A stretch of DNA of 64,000 bases from Vespa crabro (lineage: Eukaryota; Arthropoda; Insecta; Hymenoptera; Vespidae). Shown here piece after piece: positions 12,689-25,470 of this stretch. Every line of letters starts with the position of its first letter. The stretch's first letter is position 1. Where the stretch lies: assembly GCF_910589235.1 (NCBI RefSeq), contig NC_060955.1, positions 15,087,338 through 15,151,337 of the forward strand, given 5' to 3'. The position numbers and the translations under genes were made by a program. Under the pieces are notes generated by a model that worked only from the letters and a program-made list of their open reading frames with translations, did not search any database and was not told where the DNA came from.

Positions 12689-12706
12689 ACCCGAATCATG
12701 TCGGGT
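12689..12706. repeat. 6-bp inverted repeat ACCCGA/TCGGGT
   Basis: Two perfect GC-rich half-sites are separated by 6 bp, a spacing compatible with a dimeric DNA-binding protein. Chance is possible. Confidence 0.45.
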
Positions 12707-14456
12707 AAGCAGAGTCAAACCTTAAGTCAAGCGTCTTATCCGACTCATGAGAATTGCTAATGTTTCTCTAATATCGTTCTTCTATGACATTTGACATAGC
12801 GTTGGTATATCATTTAGATAAAAAGAAACAATAAAATCCCGAAACATCGAAACTTCAATTTAAAGTATAGTTCTATAGTATCTTTTCGGAAAAGCATCTA
12901 TCAAGCAAAGTATTCTTATTTCCGTTACAACTTGTAGGATATACTTACATATCCGAGAGTGAATATGGGTACGTCGAAGGAAGTATTTCCTCCTTCGTAA
13001 GGCAGAAGAATTGATCGTTCAATGAAAGAGGAAGGATGGTTGATGAGAAGAGAGGTAAGGAAAGAGTAGAAAGTGGAATTTAGTTTTGTCGTGGTCGTAC
13101 TGACAAGCTGATTACGTGTTTAGTGCAGCAATAAAAGCGGCGAGGGTCGTGTGAGGCGGATGAAAAGTAGCAGCGACTGGTGGATGCTGTGTTGTACAGA
13201 AATGAAGGTGGAAACAGAGAAGGAATAATATCGGTAGCGTGAAAGTTCGAGTAAAATAGAGAAATGAAAAAGCGAAGTATAGTGGGACCGACAACGAAGC
13301 TGATTGTGAGATTATTCCTTTAATTCTTTTTATTTTAATATTTTTTCATATCGATTTTTATTCGAATATTCTTTAAGATCTTAAAATACTTCAAATGTCT
13401 CCATATTATATAAATAATAAGAAAAATCGAATTACGCATTCGAGTAATGATATTTGAGTAGCAAGATATTTGAAATAGGTTATATTTATCGAGTTTCTCT
13501 CCCACTTTTGATTCATCTTTCATTTCGTCAAGCTGTCACTCTTGTCAATACAATGGAAAAAAAAACTCCAAGCGTCTTTCTGCCTGATAGTAATACTGCG
13601 AAGAAAAAAAGAGGAGAAAAAGTATTACTGAAAGAAAAGCGAGTGAATCAAATAAGTATCGTATTAACAGTAACCGCAGGACTCGCGACACTCGTCGACA
13701 TCCCTCTCGATGCGTAGCATCTCTCGACTTATCTTGCGGATACATGGGGTGCAAGAAAAGTAGGCGTATTTTATTCATTCACGATCGAACATTCCTTATT
13801 TGCAATAACATGATAGAGCTCACGTATAATGTTACGACCGTATGAATATAAAATAAAACAAAGACGGATGAGTTGGTTTGTTGTAAGATAAATGACTTTC
13901 GTGCAACAACGAGAAGTCCGTGTGCAGGAGGTATGCACTTTATTCGTCTCCTTCATGACTCAACATTCTTTATCCACAATGCCGAGTTAAAATGGAACGC
14001 AAGACGTACAAATAGGAAAAATTTAAATGGGATAAGAGAGAAAGGGAGTTATTTTTGTTTCAAGAGAAGTGTTATCTCATCTCCAAAATGAAATATAAAG
14101 AGGCGAGTTCGTCTTTTGAAGGCGTAAAAGTTTATTATCGAGCGTACCTGCCTAATATCATATACTATATCTATTAAAGAATATCCACAGCGTCCGTGTT
14201 GTGTCAAATATCGGCCATTTATGAAAACACTCGTTATCCAACCCACCATTTCGTAACCAACCCGTTATCTTATTCTATTTGTACCCGATAAATTTATCGA
14301 ATAAGTTTCATAAACGTTTCATCAACTTTATTTGAAAGAAAACAAAAAAGAATTTCGTACGAAATATATACTAATCTATATACTATTTCTCATTTGTTTT
14401 CTGCTCCCTATTGAGTTTCGTTTTTCTCGAAAATGAAACGGGAGATTAGCTAGAGT

Positions 14457-14464
<8 letters not shown>

Positions 14465-14500
<36 letters not shown>
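14465..14500. repeat. (GA)n microsatellite
   Basis: About 18 GA units. Confidence 0.95.
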
Positions 14501-14504
<4 letters not shown>

Positions 14505-15397
14505 ATATGAGGGTCGATGAGGTCGTCGAAACTACGATGAGGAGGAACGAAAGCACAGTTATACCCTTCGCTGAAGAGAAATAAAGAGAAAGAAAGAGGA
14601 GGAAAGTCAAAGAAAAGACGAGGGAAAGAAAGAGGAGTTGATGGGAGGAGCAGAGAGGGTCGAACCTGGAGGGCTGATGCTTTTGCGAGAAAGCCGAGTC
14701 GTTCGATATACGGGAAAAAGAAAGAAAGAGAGAGCTTGCTAGCTTTTACTTGCCGGATTCCTGACTGTGAGCGCACGATGGCGGCAGGACGCGTTATTGG
14801 TGAACGGACAGAAAAATCGATGCGAGTAACATCCACTTTCGGTTCGCCGGAGCGAACGTCTCGTGGCATTTTCTTGCCGAATGACACCCTTTTCTTAAAT
14901 TTTTCTTTCTTTTCCTTTTTCATTCTATCATCAAAAAAAAATCTTTACTTATTCTTCGTTGAAACTTTCCAATCTTTGATTGTCAGGAACGACAAGTGCC
15001 GGATTGTGATTACGTAAACTTAAAATCTGTGATTGGAAACATTAGAAATGCAGTAATGTTTCTTTTCATTTTTCTTTCTAAACGCTAAACGAAATTTTAT
15101 GTCAAATCATCTTGACATCGTGTTGAGCAGAATATATAATAATCACACTTTCAATTTAAAGTTATGATATTTCTGGGGGTATTTTTATTATATATTTATA
15201 AGTGTAAAAAAAATATTGTGAAAGCGTACGTAGACTTATCACAATCATACGACTTTTTAAAAAGTTTAAAATGATAAAATAGATTATGTTATATTCAGTT
15301 TTTGTTATGTTGAAATAATGTTTGAATATTGATTTCTTGGTTATATGGTTTAAATGCTGATAAGTGAAACGTACGACGTGGGTTTCCTGTATTCTAT

Positions 15398-15505
<108 letters not shown>

Positions 15506-15632
15506 CTTCCTATCTACGATGGCGCAAACCATGAATTTCGGATAGGTCGTGAGACCACGGAGCACTTGGTCTTTGACGTTACGTGCATGCAATTTGAAGC
15601 AAACCTGTGGAAAACTTCCTCACTCTCCTCTT

Positions 15633-15657
15633 TCTCTCTCTCTCTCTCTCTCTCTCT
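15633..15657. repeat. (CT)n microsatellite
   Basis: About 12 CT units, 130 bp after the longest tract. Confidence 0.95.
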
Positions 15658-15781
15658 TTCTCATACACATATATACTACTAGTAAACAACAAAGGTGAAA
15701 CGAGTCGTCGACGGACATTAATATCCCATTTAGAGTTGAGAGTTCTGCAGTCTACCAAGGAAACTTCGTCCTGGCTTGGAC

Positions 15782-15800
15782 CATATCGCCATCTAGTAGG
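15782..15800 (-). promoter_or_regulatory. CTCF-core-like site
   Basis: On the minus strand the sequence reads CCTACTAGATGGCGATAT. It shares ACTAGATGGCG with the animal CTCF core. A single match in 64 kb is weak evidence. Confidence 0.2.
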
Positions 15801-16272
15801 ACGCATCTACAGTCTCAAAACTAAAGCAAAGATGTGATCTTATGTGTTGTATTTAGTCATGGTGTCGAAATGATTCAATGTAAAATTTGTTCAGTGTTTA
15901 GAAGTAAAGATGAAGTGAAACATTATCGTGTTTCCAACGTTTTCAATCACATATTTCAAATTTACGTAATCGTAATACAAGTATTATATTCTTTCTTTTT
16001 TATTTATATATAAAAAACAAGATATGACTACAAATATAAAGTGTCTAATTTGATAGAAAGGCGCTTTTCTTTAAACACATTTTGTAATACGAAGGTTCGA
16101 GAATATTGTCAGGATCGATCGGGGTAGCCATGAAAAATGAAATGAAACTTCTATATATTTCAGAACTATAGAAGCAGTCGTTCGACGAAGCAAGATTGGT
16201 GTAAATAAAATTTTACGCGAGCTGTGCGCTGTCAGAACATGCAACACCGAAGTTCCATATATGAATAGACAG

Positions 16273-16279
<7 letters not shown>

Positions 16280-16310
<31 letters not shown>
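16280..16310. repeat. (GA)n microsatellite
   Basis: About 15 GA units. Confidence 0.95.
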
Positions 16311-16317
<7 letters not shown>

Positions 16318-18133
16318 GAGAGAGAAAAAGAAATGTTTTAAGTTCTCGTTCGCTCAAGCGAACTAAATTGAATTTTGGATTTTAGTTTTATTCTGTTTTG
16401 ACGAGCGGAGCATCGAACAACTACCGCTTCAATAATATCGGAGAATAATAAAATTTTTTCTGTGTTAATCCGTATTATTGAATAAGAATTTCTGAAAGAT
16501 TACATTTTTTTTTTAATTTTTAATTGCAAGTCCTAATTAGTTCTTTCAGAGTACTTCGACAGAAGATAAAAAAATTTTTTTTTTGCAAATCTTTAAGATG
16601 AAAGAATGAAAGAATAGCACCGTAGATTGTAACATCATGGGCGCGAAGAACTTCCCGTAAAACTTAAACATAAATTTCCTGTAAAGAGAAGGAAACGAAG
16701 TGTAGTGTGGCTCAATTAATCCACAGACGCAACGAACTTCGACATATATGTGCTTAAGACTCGAAAATTAGAAACCATCGGAGTTTGCATAAATGTTGTT
16801 AATCGAACTGCATAAAGTATTCAAATATTCGAACTAGAAAGAATTTTATATATAAGCAATAGGCGAATAGCTTCGCAAAATTTCTTTAAAACGGTTCGAT
16901 CCGGTTTTGAGAAAACGTCTAAGAATTGGAAATGGGAAAGTTTCTTGGAATCTCGTAAAGTGAATTCTCGAGCTTATAATTTTTTTTACGGTAATGGCTT
17001 TTGAAACGATCGAGCGGTAATTGGTTAGACATATTTAAAGAGGAGTGAGAAATTGTACGATTCGGCTGTGCAATACGAGCCACATCGAGAAAAATCCACA
17101 AAGAAAAAAATCCTCTCTTTTCAAGGAAATATATTTTATGTAATTTTAATATCAAAAAGATGATAAATGTGCATTACTTCATGTGGAAATGAACGCGGAG
17201 AAGAGTAAAATTTATTTACTTTCTTGCAACAAGATCTTTGTAATTGTCGCATGCAGAGAGTCAGAATCATCAGTACACGTTACCAAAATTTTTTCGAAAG
17301 AAAAAGTCTAAGAAATACAATGCAAAAAAAAATCATTGGAAAGAATGGATGAGCTCTAGTTCTTTTTGTAAGTGAAAAAAGAGATCGAGATCGAGATCGA
17401 AAGAGAAAGAGAGAAAAGAATGGAAGGAAGTCAAACGAGCGTTCGTCGCTCGTCGAGTAATGCTGGTTTTGGTACGCGAAAGCCGAAGAGCCTGTGGTAT
17501 TTTAATATCTGACATTCCTTAAACGAGAACTCGTTCGACTTTACTACTACTATTTATTACTACAACACCGTTTAAACATAAGAGCACGTTTAGTCATGAT
17601 CTAGTATCTTTCAGCTGTTTAGAATACGAACGTAAACTAATTCTACTCTTCTTAAATTTTTTGTATAATTCGATCTTACATCGAGAAATTATGACCATGT
17701 TCAAAAAAGTTGTTGCGATCGACCGTAGAAATTATTAAAGAAATTTTGAGCCTTTTATCACGTTTCTTTCGATTAATAATTTTCGAATATAACCAAAGTT
17801 ATTATCGTTTACTATTATCGATTTTTGTAATCTATTTTTATAACATATAAAAGGAAGATCTCCAAGTATTCTACTATCCGTTTTCTTCCACTTTAAAGTA
17901 AGCCTTAAAAGCGTTTTTCATTCGCCTTTACGTTCTTGTCATTTTCTGTCGTTTCTCACTCACTCTAGCGCTTTTTCACTTCTCCCTGCAGTTAAATTCG
18001 TTCCTTCACGCGTTCTCTCGTATCCACATCTTTCTCCTCCTTCTATCCGTTCTTCTCGTCTCGTCTCTGCGGCTTCGCCACTCAGTCGTTGGACTCGTTT
18101 ATCAAATGCAGCAAAATGCAAGGAAACGCGATT

Positions 18134-18134
<1 letters not shown>

Positions 18135-18163
<29 letters not shown>
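18135..18163. repeat. (CGT)n trinucleotide repeat
   Basis: Nine to ten CGT units, the only GC-rich trinucleotide array in the window. It reads as poly-Val on the plus strand and poly-Arg on the minus strand. Confidence 0.95.
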
Positions 18164-18164
<1 letters not shown>

Positions 18165-18251
18165 GAGAAAGCTGACATCGCGAGTTTCCCTTTCTAGGCT
18201 ACGTTTATTCAATATGCAAGTGTCACCGTTGAAGCTTCGTTCTAACACTCA

Positions 18252-18254
<3 letters not shown>

Positions 18255-18290
<36 letters not shown>
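18255..18290. repeat. (CT)n microsatellite
   Basis: About 18 CT units. Confidence 0.95.
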
Positions 18291-18294
<4 letters not shown>

Positions 18295-18642
18295 TTTTTC
18301 TCTTCCTTTCGTGTTTCTTTTTCGTGAGAATGTTCAGATCTCTTCTTTCGAATGACATCAAGAGAACAACACGTGAAAACGTCCCTTCATATAGCAGGTA
18401 TGTATTTATTATTCTTTATCGAACATTCAAAAAAGTAAAAAGATCAAAGTATAAACCGAAATGCAAAATGTTAACCATAGAATACGAATAAAAATTCAAT
18501 ATTGCGAGACACCGTTGAAAATAATATTCGAAGATCACCCATGTATATATAATCGATTCCACTACGGCAAATTCAGCTAAATCCATTTTACTCGCGCTAT
18601 CTCACGACTGATGAAATAAAAAATGAATAGAATAGAATATAT

Positions 18643-18846
18643 TTATTTTGTAGACTCGTTATGGGTATTTGCATCTGGTATTATAGAATGCAGTATTAAA
18701 ATATGAATCTCTCCTTTTATATTCGTAAACTGTTCACATTTGTCCGTAGCTTCTTCAGCACATATTATATTATAATTTACCACGATAATAATGAAGATAA
18801 ATAACGTATAAGTTTGCAGTACTCTTTTCACGTTCATTGTTTTCAT
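18643..18846 (-). CDS. Candidate small secreted peptide, 67 residues, unrecognised
   Basis: The frame has a clear signal-peptide layout: a basic start (MKTMNVKR), a hydrophobic core (TLFIFIIIVVNYNIICA) and a likely cleavage after the final Ala. The predicted mature part is 35-40 residues, starts EEATDKCEQ and has a single Cys, so it is not a classical disulfide-rich toxin or defensin. An AATAAA overlaps the stop region. AT-rich DNA produces hydrophobic runs easily, so chance is a serious alternative. No homolog is recognised. Confidence 0.25.
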   Translation of the reverse strand: MKTMNVKRVLQTYTLFIFIIIVVNYNIICAEEATDKCEQFTNIKGEIHILILHSIIPDANTHNESTK

Positions 18847-19302
18847 ATATGAGTTAATATATAGATCGTATAAATTCTTCCATTGAATAATGATAGAAAA
18901 TTAAAGAGAAAGAATAAAGATCTCTTAGAAGTGAATTCTTCAGAGGAAAAAATTTTATTTCAGGCAAAGAAAGAGAAAAAAGAGTTCTTTCAAGCTGATT
19001 TCCTAAACTCGTTGATGGATATAATCTCGCATCGTGGAACAAATCATTCTCTAGCAAGAAAAAAAGATGTTGGGTAAATAACTATAGAGAAAGGGCAAAG
19101 TAGTAAGAACAAATTTTCTGGATCCTTCTTCGATGTGCACAAACATCTTCTTAATTTACTTGATAAATCTTCTCCCACTTACTCCCATAGACTACTTTGT
19201 CGTTGGAAGGTTCGATGCGTGGCTGTGATTGTCGATACGATGCCATTAAGAGATCGAAAACCGACGCAATTTGGAGAGATGAAAAAAGAATTTTGATAAG
19301 CT

Positions 19303-19327
<25 letters not shown>
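19303..19327. repeat. (CT)n microsatellite
   Basis: About 12 CT units. Confidence 0.95.
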
Positions 19328-19336
<9 letters not shown>

Positions 19337-20500
19337 ACTCCTACATATATTTTAAAATCCGGTTCGTTTTTGCGATTGCTTCAAGCTTCTTTTTACGAAA
19401 TCCACATTCGTGAAAATCATTATCCGTTATTTCTGAATAATATTTGAAAGATCGAATTTAAGTAATGGTCTAAATTCGTAATAATAGCCGTCAATGATGG
19501 TTAGATATTCATCTTCATTCTAGATCGTACCAATCTTTTTATAATAATTTAAACAATTGCATAACAATGTTTTAATTCGAACATCGAAGTTTTTCATTAA
19601 TTCAGATATTTGTATACAATGATTTCTTTTCAATTTGTGATTCTCAAGTGTTAAAATAATGAAAAGATAAAATGATGGAATTAAAGACTGATTAGGATCC
19701 GGAAAATTTTTGGTAGAATCGTGATTCCGTGTACGTTGAATACGAGCCGGTGTTAATTTTCTAGAGATAACTACGAAGGAATGCAATGGGGAAACGGAAG
19801 GTTGTGACGATGAAGGAGGATGACAAATTCGAATTATGAAGAGGAAGAGGAAGTGGAATTAATTAGAGCAGTGCAAATGGACGAGGGAAGACGGATAGGA
19901 ATTTATTCTTCACCGAATCACGATAAAACTTGCGAATTTCAAACAAATAGTTAATAACATCTATATCTAACGTTTGTTCGAATAATAATTTTCTATTCTT
20001 TGTTTATTATCAGAAAACGATCCTGAAACATTTTTTATTGTTATTGATAGTATTGTAAGATAAGAAAAATAAGTATTGTATTATAGAATAAATGAACGTA
20101 ATAATGTTCTGTACAAAACTAACAATTTTAGGTGTTACTACCAAAGACATTGTATAGAATGAATGATAGAGAATATTATGTGTAAGAGAGTCAAGATAAA
20201 ATATTGATATTGGTGTAAATGTGTAAGTAAATGATTATTAAAAAGTAACGAAAAAGCAATGGTAATTTATCGAATTTATTATTTTTTAAATAATACTCAA
20301 TTACATTATTTACCAATCATCTCATCTCTTATAATATTATTCTTTTGTATGATATTTCGTCTTTCCACTATCTTTATATTAACGGAGCTTTATCCAATGC
20401 AATTTGTTGAAAAATCGAGGAGCATTGAGTCGTTAATGCGAGGAAAAGGAAGAATCGTGGAAGCATCGATCAAACGGTCCCGTGATGCATAGAGAGAGAT

Positions 20501-20504
<4 letters not shown>

Positions 20505-20549
<45 letters not shown>

Positions 20550-20579
20550 AAGAGAGAGAGAAAGAGAGTGAAAGAGAGA
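20505..20579. repeat. (GA)n microsatellite with impure tail
   Basis: Pure GA to 20544, then GAAA-interrupted GA. Confidence 0.95.
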
Positions 20580-22204
20580 ATGATTAAAAAAGGAGGAGAA
20601 AGAAAACTCGTGTGGAAAGCTCGTCAGAATATATGCGGGATTATCGAAAGAATCGGGCGTGCGTTTGAGGCGTACGTGAACGCTTAACCTAGCGATCCAA
20701 TTCCAATCAGCCACACCTAAATTTACCCTTCGCAAACGATGGCATTAGACCTTATCATGCGTTCGTACAGCGGCTTTAATTTTCGCACTGCCTCTTTCTT
20801 TCATATTTTTTTTCCACCCCATCCTTAGTTGCGATTCAACCGATCTCTGAAAGATTAGTAACACTCTCAAAATGGACACGTTCTTTACTTCGAAAGAATT
20901 GCAAAACATCGATCTTCTTTCTTACGATTAGATATAAGAAAATGAATCGAAAGAGATCTATGGACGCTTTGTAAATGATAAGAGAACTGATAATTAATTG
21001 AGAAGGAGAACTGTAGGATGAGAAGAAGATTCATTTCTTACAACTTAACTCCTCTTTTCTTTGTTCATTGTTAGTAATTAGTTTCTCTTTCCACTTTTTG
21101 TACAATTTCAATTTTTGTTCTTTTCCTTTAATAGCAATTAAAAAATAAGAGGCGATAGCAAAGACGTATGTAAGTGATTTAAATTATAAGTTTCACGTTT
21201 CTTTTTCTTCGTTTATTCGCATCTTCTCTGAAATAGAAAGAAAGAGAAAGAGAAAGTAAAATTGTCATAATATCGAAAAAACTCCGGAAATGAAAATATA
21301 AAGCTTGTAATGTTAGCCGTCGTCATCATAGTCGGCGGTTCAAAACTTTTTTATTATCTTGTCAGAAGTCGTGTAGTGTGAGTAAAAAGAGAACGCGTGA
21401 GAGAAATGCCACTCGTTTCGTCGTACACTCGTCGACTTTTAATTACTCGTTTCTCTTTATTTCTTTTTCTCTTTTTCTTTTTATGATTCTTCTTTTAATC
21501 ACGTCAAAGAAAATCGCAATTATTCGTTCTATCGTATTCTATGAAAATAATTCTTTCAGTTGGCTCTTTATTATTTTGATCACGGTTCATCGGTCGAGAA
21601 CTTTTACTCATTCCATCTCTTATCTCCCTTTACTTTTATTCTTTCAACATTTATTACGGTCGATACACAGGAAAGTAATTGTGATCGTTCCTTTGAGACG
21701 TCACCTTAGTTCATCGCTCGCGAAAGATGACCGTTCTTTTTTTCGTCGACTTCTTGAGAAGCGTGGAAATCGAGACTCTTATTCTTCTGCTCTCCGATTG
21801 GTTTTGGAAGCTGGTAAACACAAAAGGACCACTCACTCTTTTTCTCTTTTTTCGCTTTCTTTTTTTTCATTCTTCGTTTCCTTTTCTCGAAGAAGCACAA
21901 AGTTTGCACACGCGGCTGGGGAGAGGGAGAAAGAAATTGCAATTGTATCACGAATGGAGGAATAATTCGTTCAACTCTGAACGACGAAGACGACGACGAC
22001 GGGCAATTCATCTTTGCGCTCGAAATCACACGTATTCTGAATTTTCTACCATTCTTTTTCATTTTCTTTTTTTTCTGCTTTTAATACTATAAAAAAACGA
22101 AATGTATTAATTCTCACGACAGGGTTATACCAATCGTGGGATTCATTATCTAGGGAACGAGAATTTTTTTACTCTTGATTCGTATCAACTCACTAGAAAT
22201 AAAG

Positions 22205-22222
22205 AGAGAGAGAGAGAGAGAG
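22205..22222. repeat. (GA)n microsatellite
   Basis: Nine GA units. Confidence 0.9.
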
Positions 22223-23003
22223 AACATGATTTATTTCATTATAGAACTAAAATTCATAAGTACTTAAAAAAGAATATAACGTAATATACATTGGATTTAC
22301 AAGCTTAATGAACGTGCAAAAAGTTCGTGTTAAAGTTACAATAAAAAGAGAGTCCAATAAAACGCTTTAACGAGCACGTTGAATATCAAATGCAACTAAC
22401 TTCTATGAAAAATGAAAAGGATCGCAATTGAAGTATTACAACGTAATGTGATTCTCATCGTCACGAGATCTTCATTATTAATTTCTCTTTGTTCTTTCTG
22501 TTGCTTCTTCTATCACATTTAATATGCGTTATGACACTCGGAAAAGGTAAGAGAACATTTATATTAAGCAAATGAAGCGTAAACCACCTTGCAAGTAGCC
22601 GGAAGAAGCAAGTAATCTAATTTATGCCGATATAACCCAAAGAGCAAAGTAGCAAAGTTAAAAACTATTTTCGAATTTTTTTGATGAAGTTTCAAGAAAG
22701 TAAGCTAGTCCTTGAAAGCTTTATGATCTTCTAATATTCCATTCTTGTGAAATATACGAGTATCTGATAAACGATTAGAGGCGAGGATTAATTGACAAAA
22801 CGTCATGCTATCGTTCAAGCAGAGAAGCTTTGTTAATTAAACGTAATACAGAAAGTACTGGAATATCTACGCTTAACAGTATTACATTAGAGAGTACTGT
22901 AATAAAGTACAGACCTAGAAATGGTTGGCGCTGAGTTAATATGCTACGAGAAATTCACTTAGAAATATTCGCTCCAAATCCTCCTCTTCTTCCTCCAATC
23001 TCC

Positions 23004-23009
<6 letters not shown>

Positions 23010-23039
<30 letters not shown>
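23010..23039. repeat. (CT)n microsatellite
   Basis: About 15 CT units. Confidence 0.95.
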
Positions 23040-23041
<2 letters not shown>

Positions 23042-24312
23042 TCTAATATTCGTCCATATTTTCGTACTTTTTCATAACTATGTACGTAAAATTACTCTCA
23101 ATATACACATATACTGTGTAGTAAATATAATATAAATGTTTTAATTATTTCAATTTTTACTTTGTACATGATCTAAGAACAACACGTGAAATAAAAGGAA
23201 TCTATTGCGTTGGTTGGCTCGTCGTAGAAGAAATGCAATTACGAAAGAAAGGAGGAAAGAAATTCCCCATTAAGGAAGAAATTATGTAGAAGAATGTATT
23301 GAAATAAAGAAGCGTTTATTTTGAAGTAAGGATCGAAGGATAGATTCACACGAAAAGACCCATATTCGTTATTTTTTATATCTTTCATGGCTAACACGGA
23401 AGAAAAATGCTAGATCTTCATTGCATGATATTTACCTCTTTCCTATCTAAATCCCTAATACGGATTTCGCGATAAAGGATGACGTTCCATGACGCATGCA
23501 CCTAACAAATCGAGAAACACTTTGGTTACTTGGAAACAGCAGAAATTCCTTCTTATATCCTTTTTCTTATCGCGAAAAAGACATTAAATTTTACGTTTGC
23601 ATTCATTATGTCTCAAATTCCATTTTCTTTACCATTTCAATTTCTGCTTCGATCATTCGACTTGTTCAGATTATTTCCTCTTACTGTTTTATTTACACGT
23701 TGACATACGCTAAAATTGAATGTTGAATTTTTTTGTGAAAATCCCTACAAACGAAATATCGTTTAACGCCAAATGAACTGTAATAACGTAACAAATATGA
23801 TTGAACATAATTCCATGACATTTTCTTCGAGTACAAATATCGAAAAAATTGGATGAAGTATTTGCATTGTATAAATATTGCTATACAATTCATGGAAAAA
23901 TTCCAAGATTCGAAGAAATGCTAAGAGAAAACAGAAAAAAAGATAAACCTGAAAAGTTAAACGACAGAGCCAACGAGTGATAAAATTAAATTTAATCGAC
24001 TCTCACGAATACGCGACTTGGCCCGTGTTCGCCCGACATTTTCAAAGTTATATTTCTTTCGTCCTTAATTGAAGTACTTTTGAATTCGTGACATCGAGTG
24101 TTCATGTATTTCTCCGTACACGTACTCGCGTACCAGTTTTTGCTAAAAGATAATTTTAAGCGGGAATGCGGTGAAAAAGCAGTTTCGATGAACTGATCTT
24201 TTCAATTATTTAATTAATTTAATAGTTCTGCTTATTCGAATTAATTTAATGTAGATGATATTTCTCTTTTCTTCTGTTCTTTTGTCTGCATTCTTATTAA
24301 TCATTTTTCAGT

Positions 24313-24366
<54 letters not shown>
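24313..24366. repeat. Poly-A joined to (AT)n
   Basis: A run of 17 A leads directly into about 18 AT units. A poly-A run can mark a retroposon end, but no retroposon body was recognised upstream. Confidence 0.9.
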
Positions 24367-24368
<2 letters not shown>

Positions 24369-25043
24369 CTTTTCTCCTAAATAGATAGAGAAGGATGCAG
24401 TTTCCGTCAGTGAAACCACAAAGTTTATTCCTGACGTCTGGCAATAGGAACGCACTAAGCCAAAATTTAGAAAATGTGAAATTTAAAAAATAAACTGATA
24501 ATCGTCTATAGAAAAAATTATAGAAAGGTAATTAGATACATATAACACGAGAATAGGGAGATTGCAAGACTGAATAAAAATGTAAGTTTTCCGAGTACTA
24601 TGAAAGAGGAAAACAAATATTTAAGACAAGAAAGAAAATACTTTGAAGATTCATAGTAAAAAGGATGAGATAAATAACAAGAGAAAAAAAAAAAGAGAAA
24701 GATTTAGAGAATTGGATACGAAAAGATGTGTATGTTCGAGTGGAATCTCACATATATCTAGAAAGCGTTCGAGCACGTTTCTGTTCAACATCAGTAAAAT
24801 TAATTACATTAAAAATCGAATTTCGAAAATTGAATTTACTCATTTTCAATAACATTTCTCATCTTTCTTTTGTCTACATTTTTGCTTTACATGGAAAAAA
24901 AGACTATAAAAAAGGTTAACTCCAAATCTTATATTCATATCTGAATTATATATTCCCAACGAATCTCTATTTTCTCTATTTATATTTTGTAGTAAGTTTA
25001 TCCCTTATAAATAGTAAGAGCTGATAACATCGAAAAAGGTTTC

Positions 25044-25059
25044 TGGTAGTCAACTACCA
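25044..25059. repeat. 7-bp inverted repeat, 2-nt loop
   Basis: TGGTAGT, CA, ACTACCA: a near-continuous 16-bp palindrome in a GC-richer stretch that extends to about 25430. Confidence 0.55.
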
Positions 25060-25434
25060 AGCGAAGGTGCTAACACGTAGACGTGATCGCGTGTACGTGC
25101 TTCCATATAATGCATGTATAAACATAAAGAAAGAATGTTCAATAATTGTAGTGGTGTGTGAGGCTCGTGATAGTGTCGGTAGTACTAACGTTCAGGTATT
25201 TACGTCGAAATGTTAGCCCAAAGACGTTGGATCACGCCAACCTGTAGGTTCTACTAGTCTGATAGGCGGTTTGGTAACTATCTACCGTCCTATTCAACCT
25301 GATCGACCCAAAAGCCGCCCTCAGCATTCTAACCAAGGGTTGAGCGTACCGAGTTAGGTCGTTCGCGTTCCGACTTGCCTTTATTCCACCAAAGTGCAAT
25401 CTCCTTCTCTCTCCTTCTCTTTTTCTCCCTTTCA

Positions 25435-25436
<2 letters not shown>

Positions 25437-25462
<26 letters not shown>
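25437..25462. repeat. (CT)n microsatellite
   Basis: About 13 CT units, then CTTT-interrupted sequence. Confidence 0.95.

Positions 25463-25470
<8 letters not shown>

Noticed and set aside
14450..14923. 157-codon minus-strand ORF
   Set aside because: Spans a GA array and purine-rich DNA; no family or splice support.
21309..21380. 23-codon ORF resembling the nucleotide-binding start of a bacterial potassium-uptake regulator
   Set aside because: Too short, and the resemblance is only a hydrophobic run ending in Gly-Gly. Eukaryotic context makes it chance.
21378..21965. 195-codon plus-strand ORF
   Set aside because: Low-complexity Phe/Ser/Arg runs from pyrimidine-rich DNA, with overlapping open frames on both strands and no motif.
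24313..24366. Poly-A tail of a processed retrocopy
   Set aside because: No recognisable retrocopy body upstream and no target duplication found; the A run is part of an AT microsatellite.
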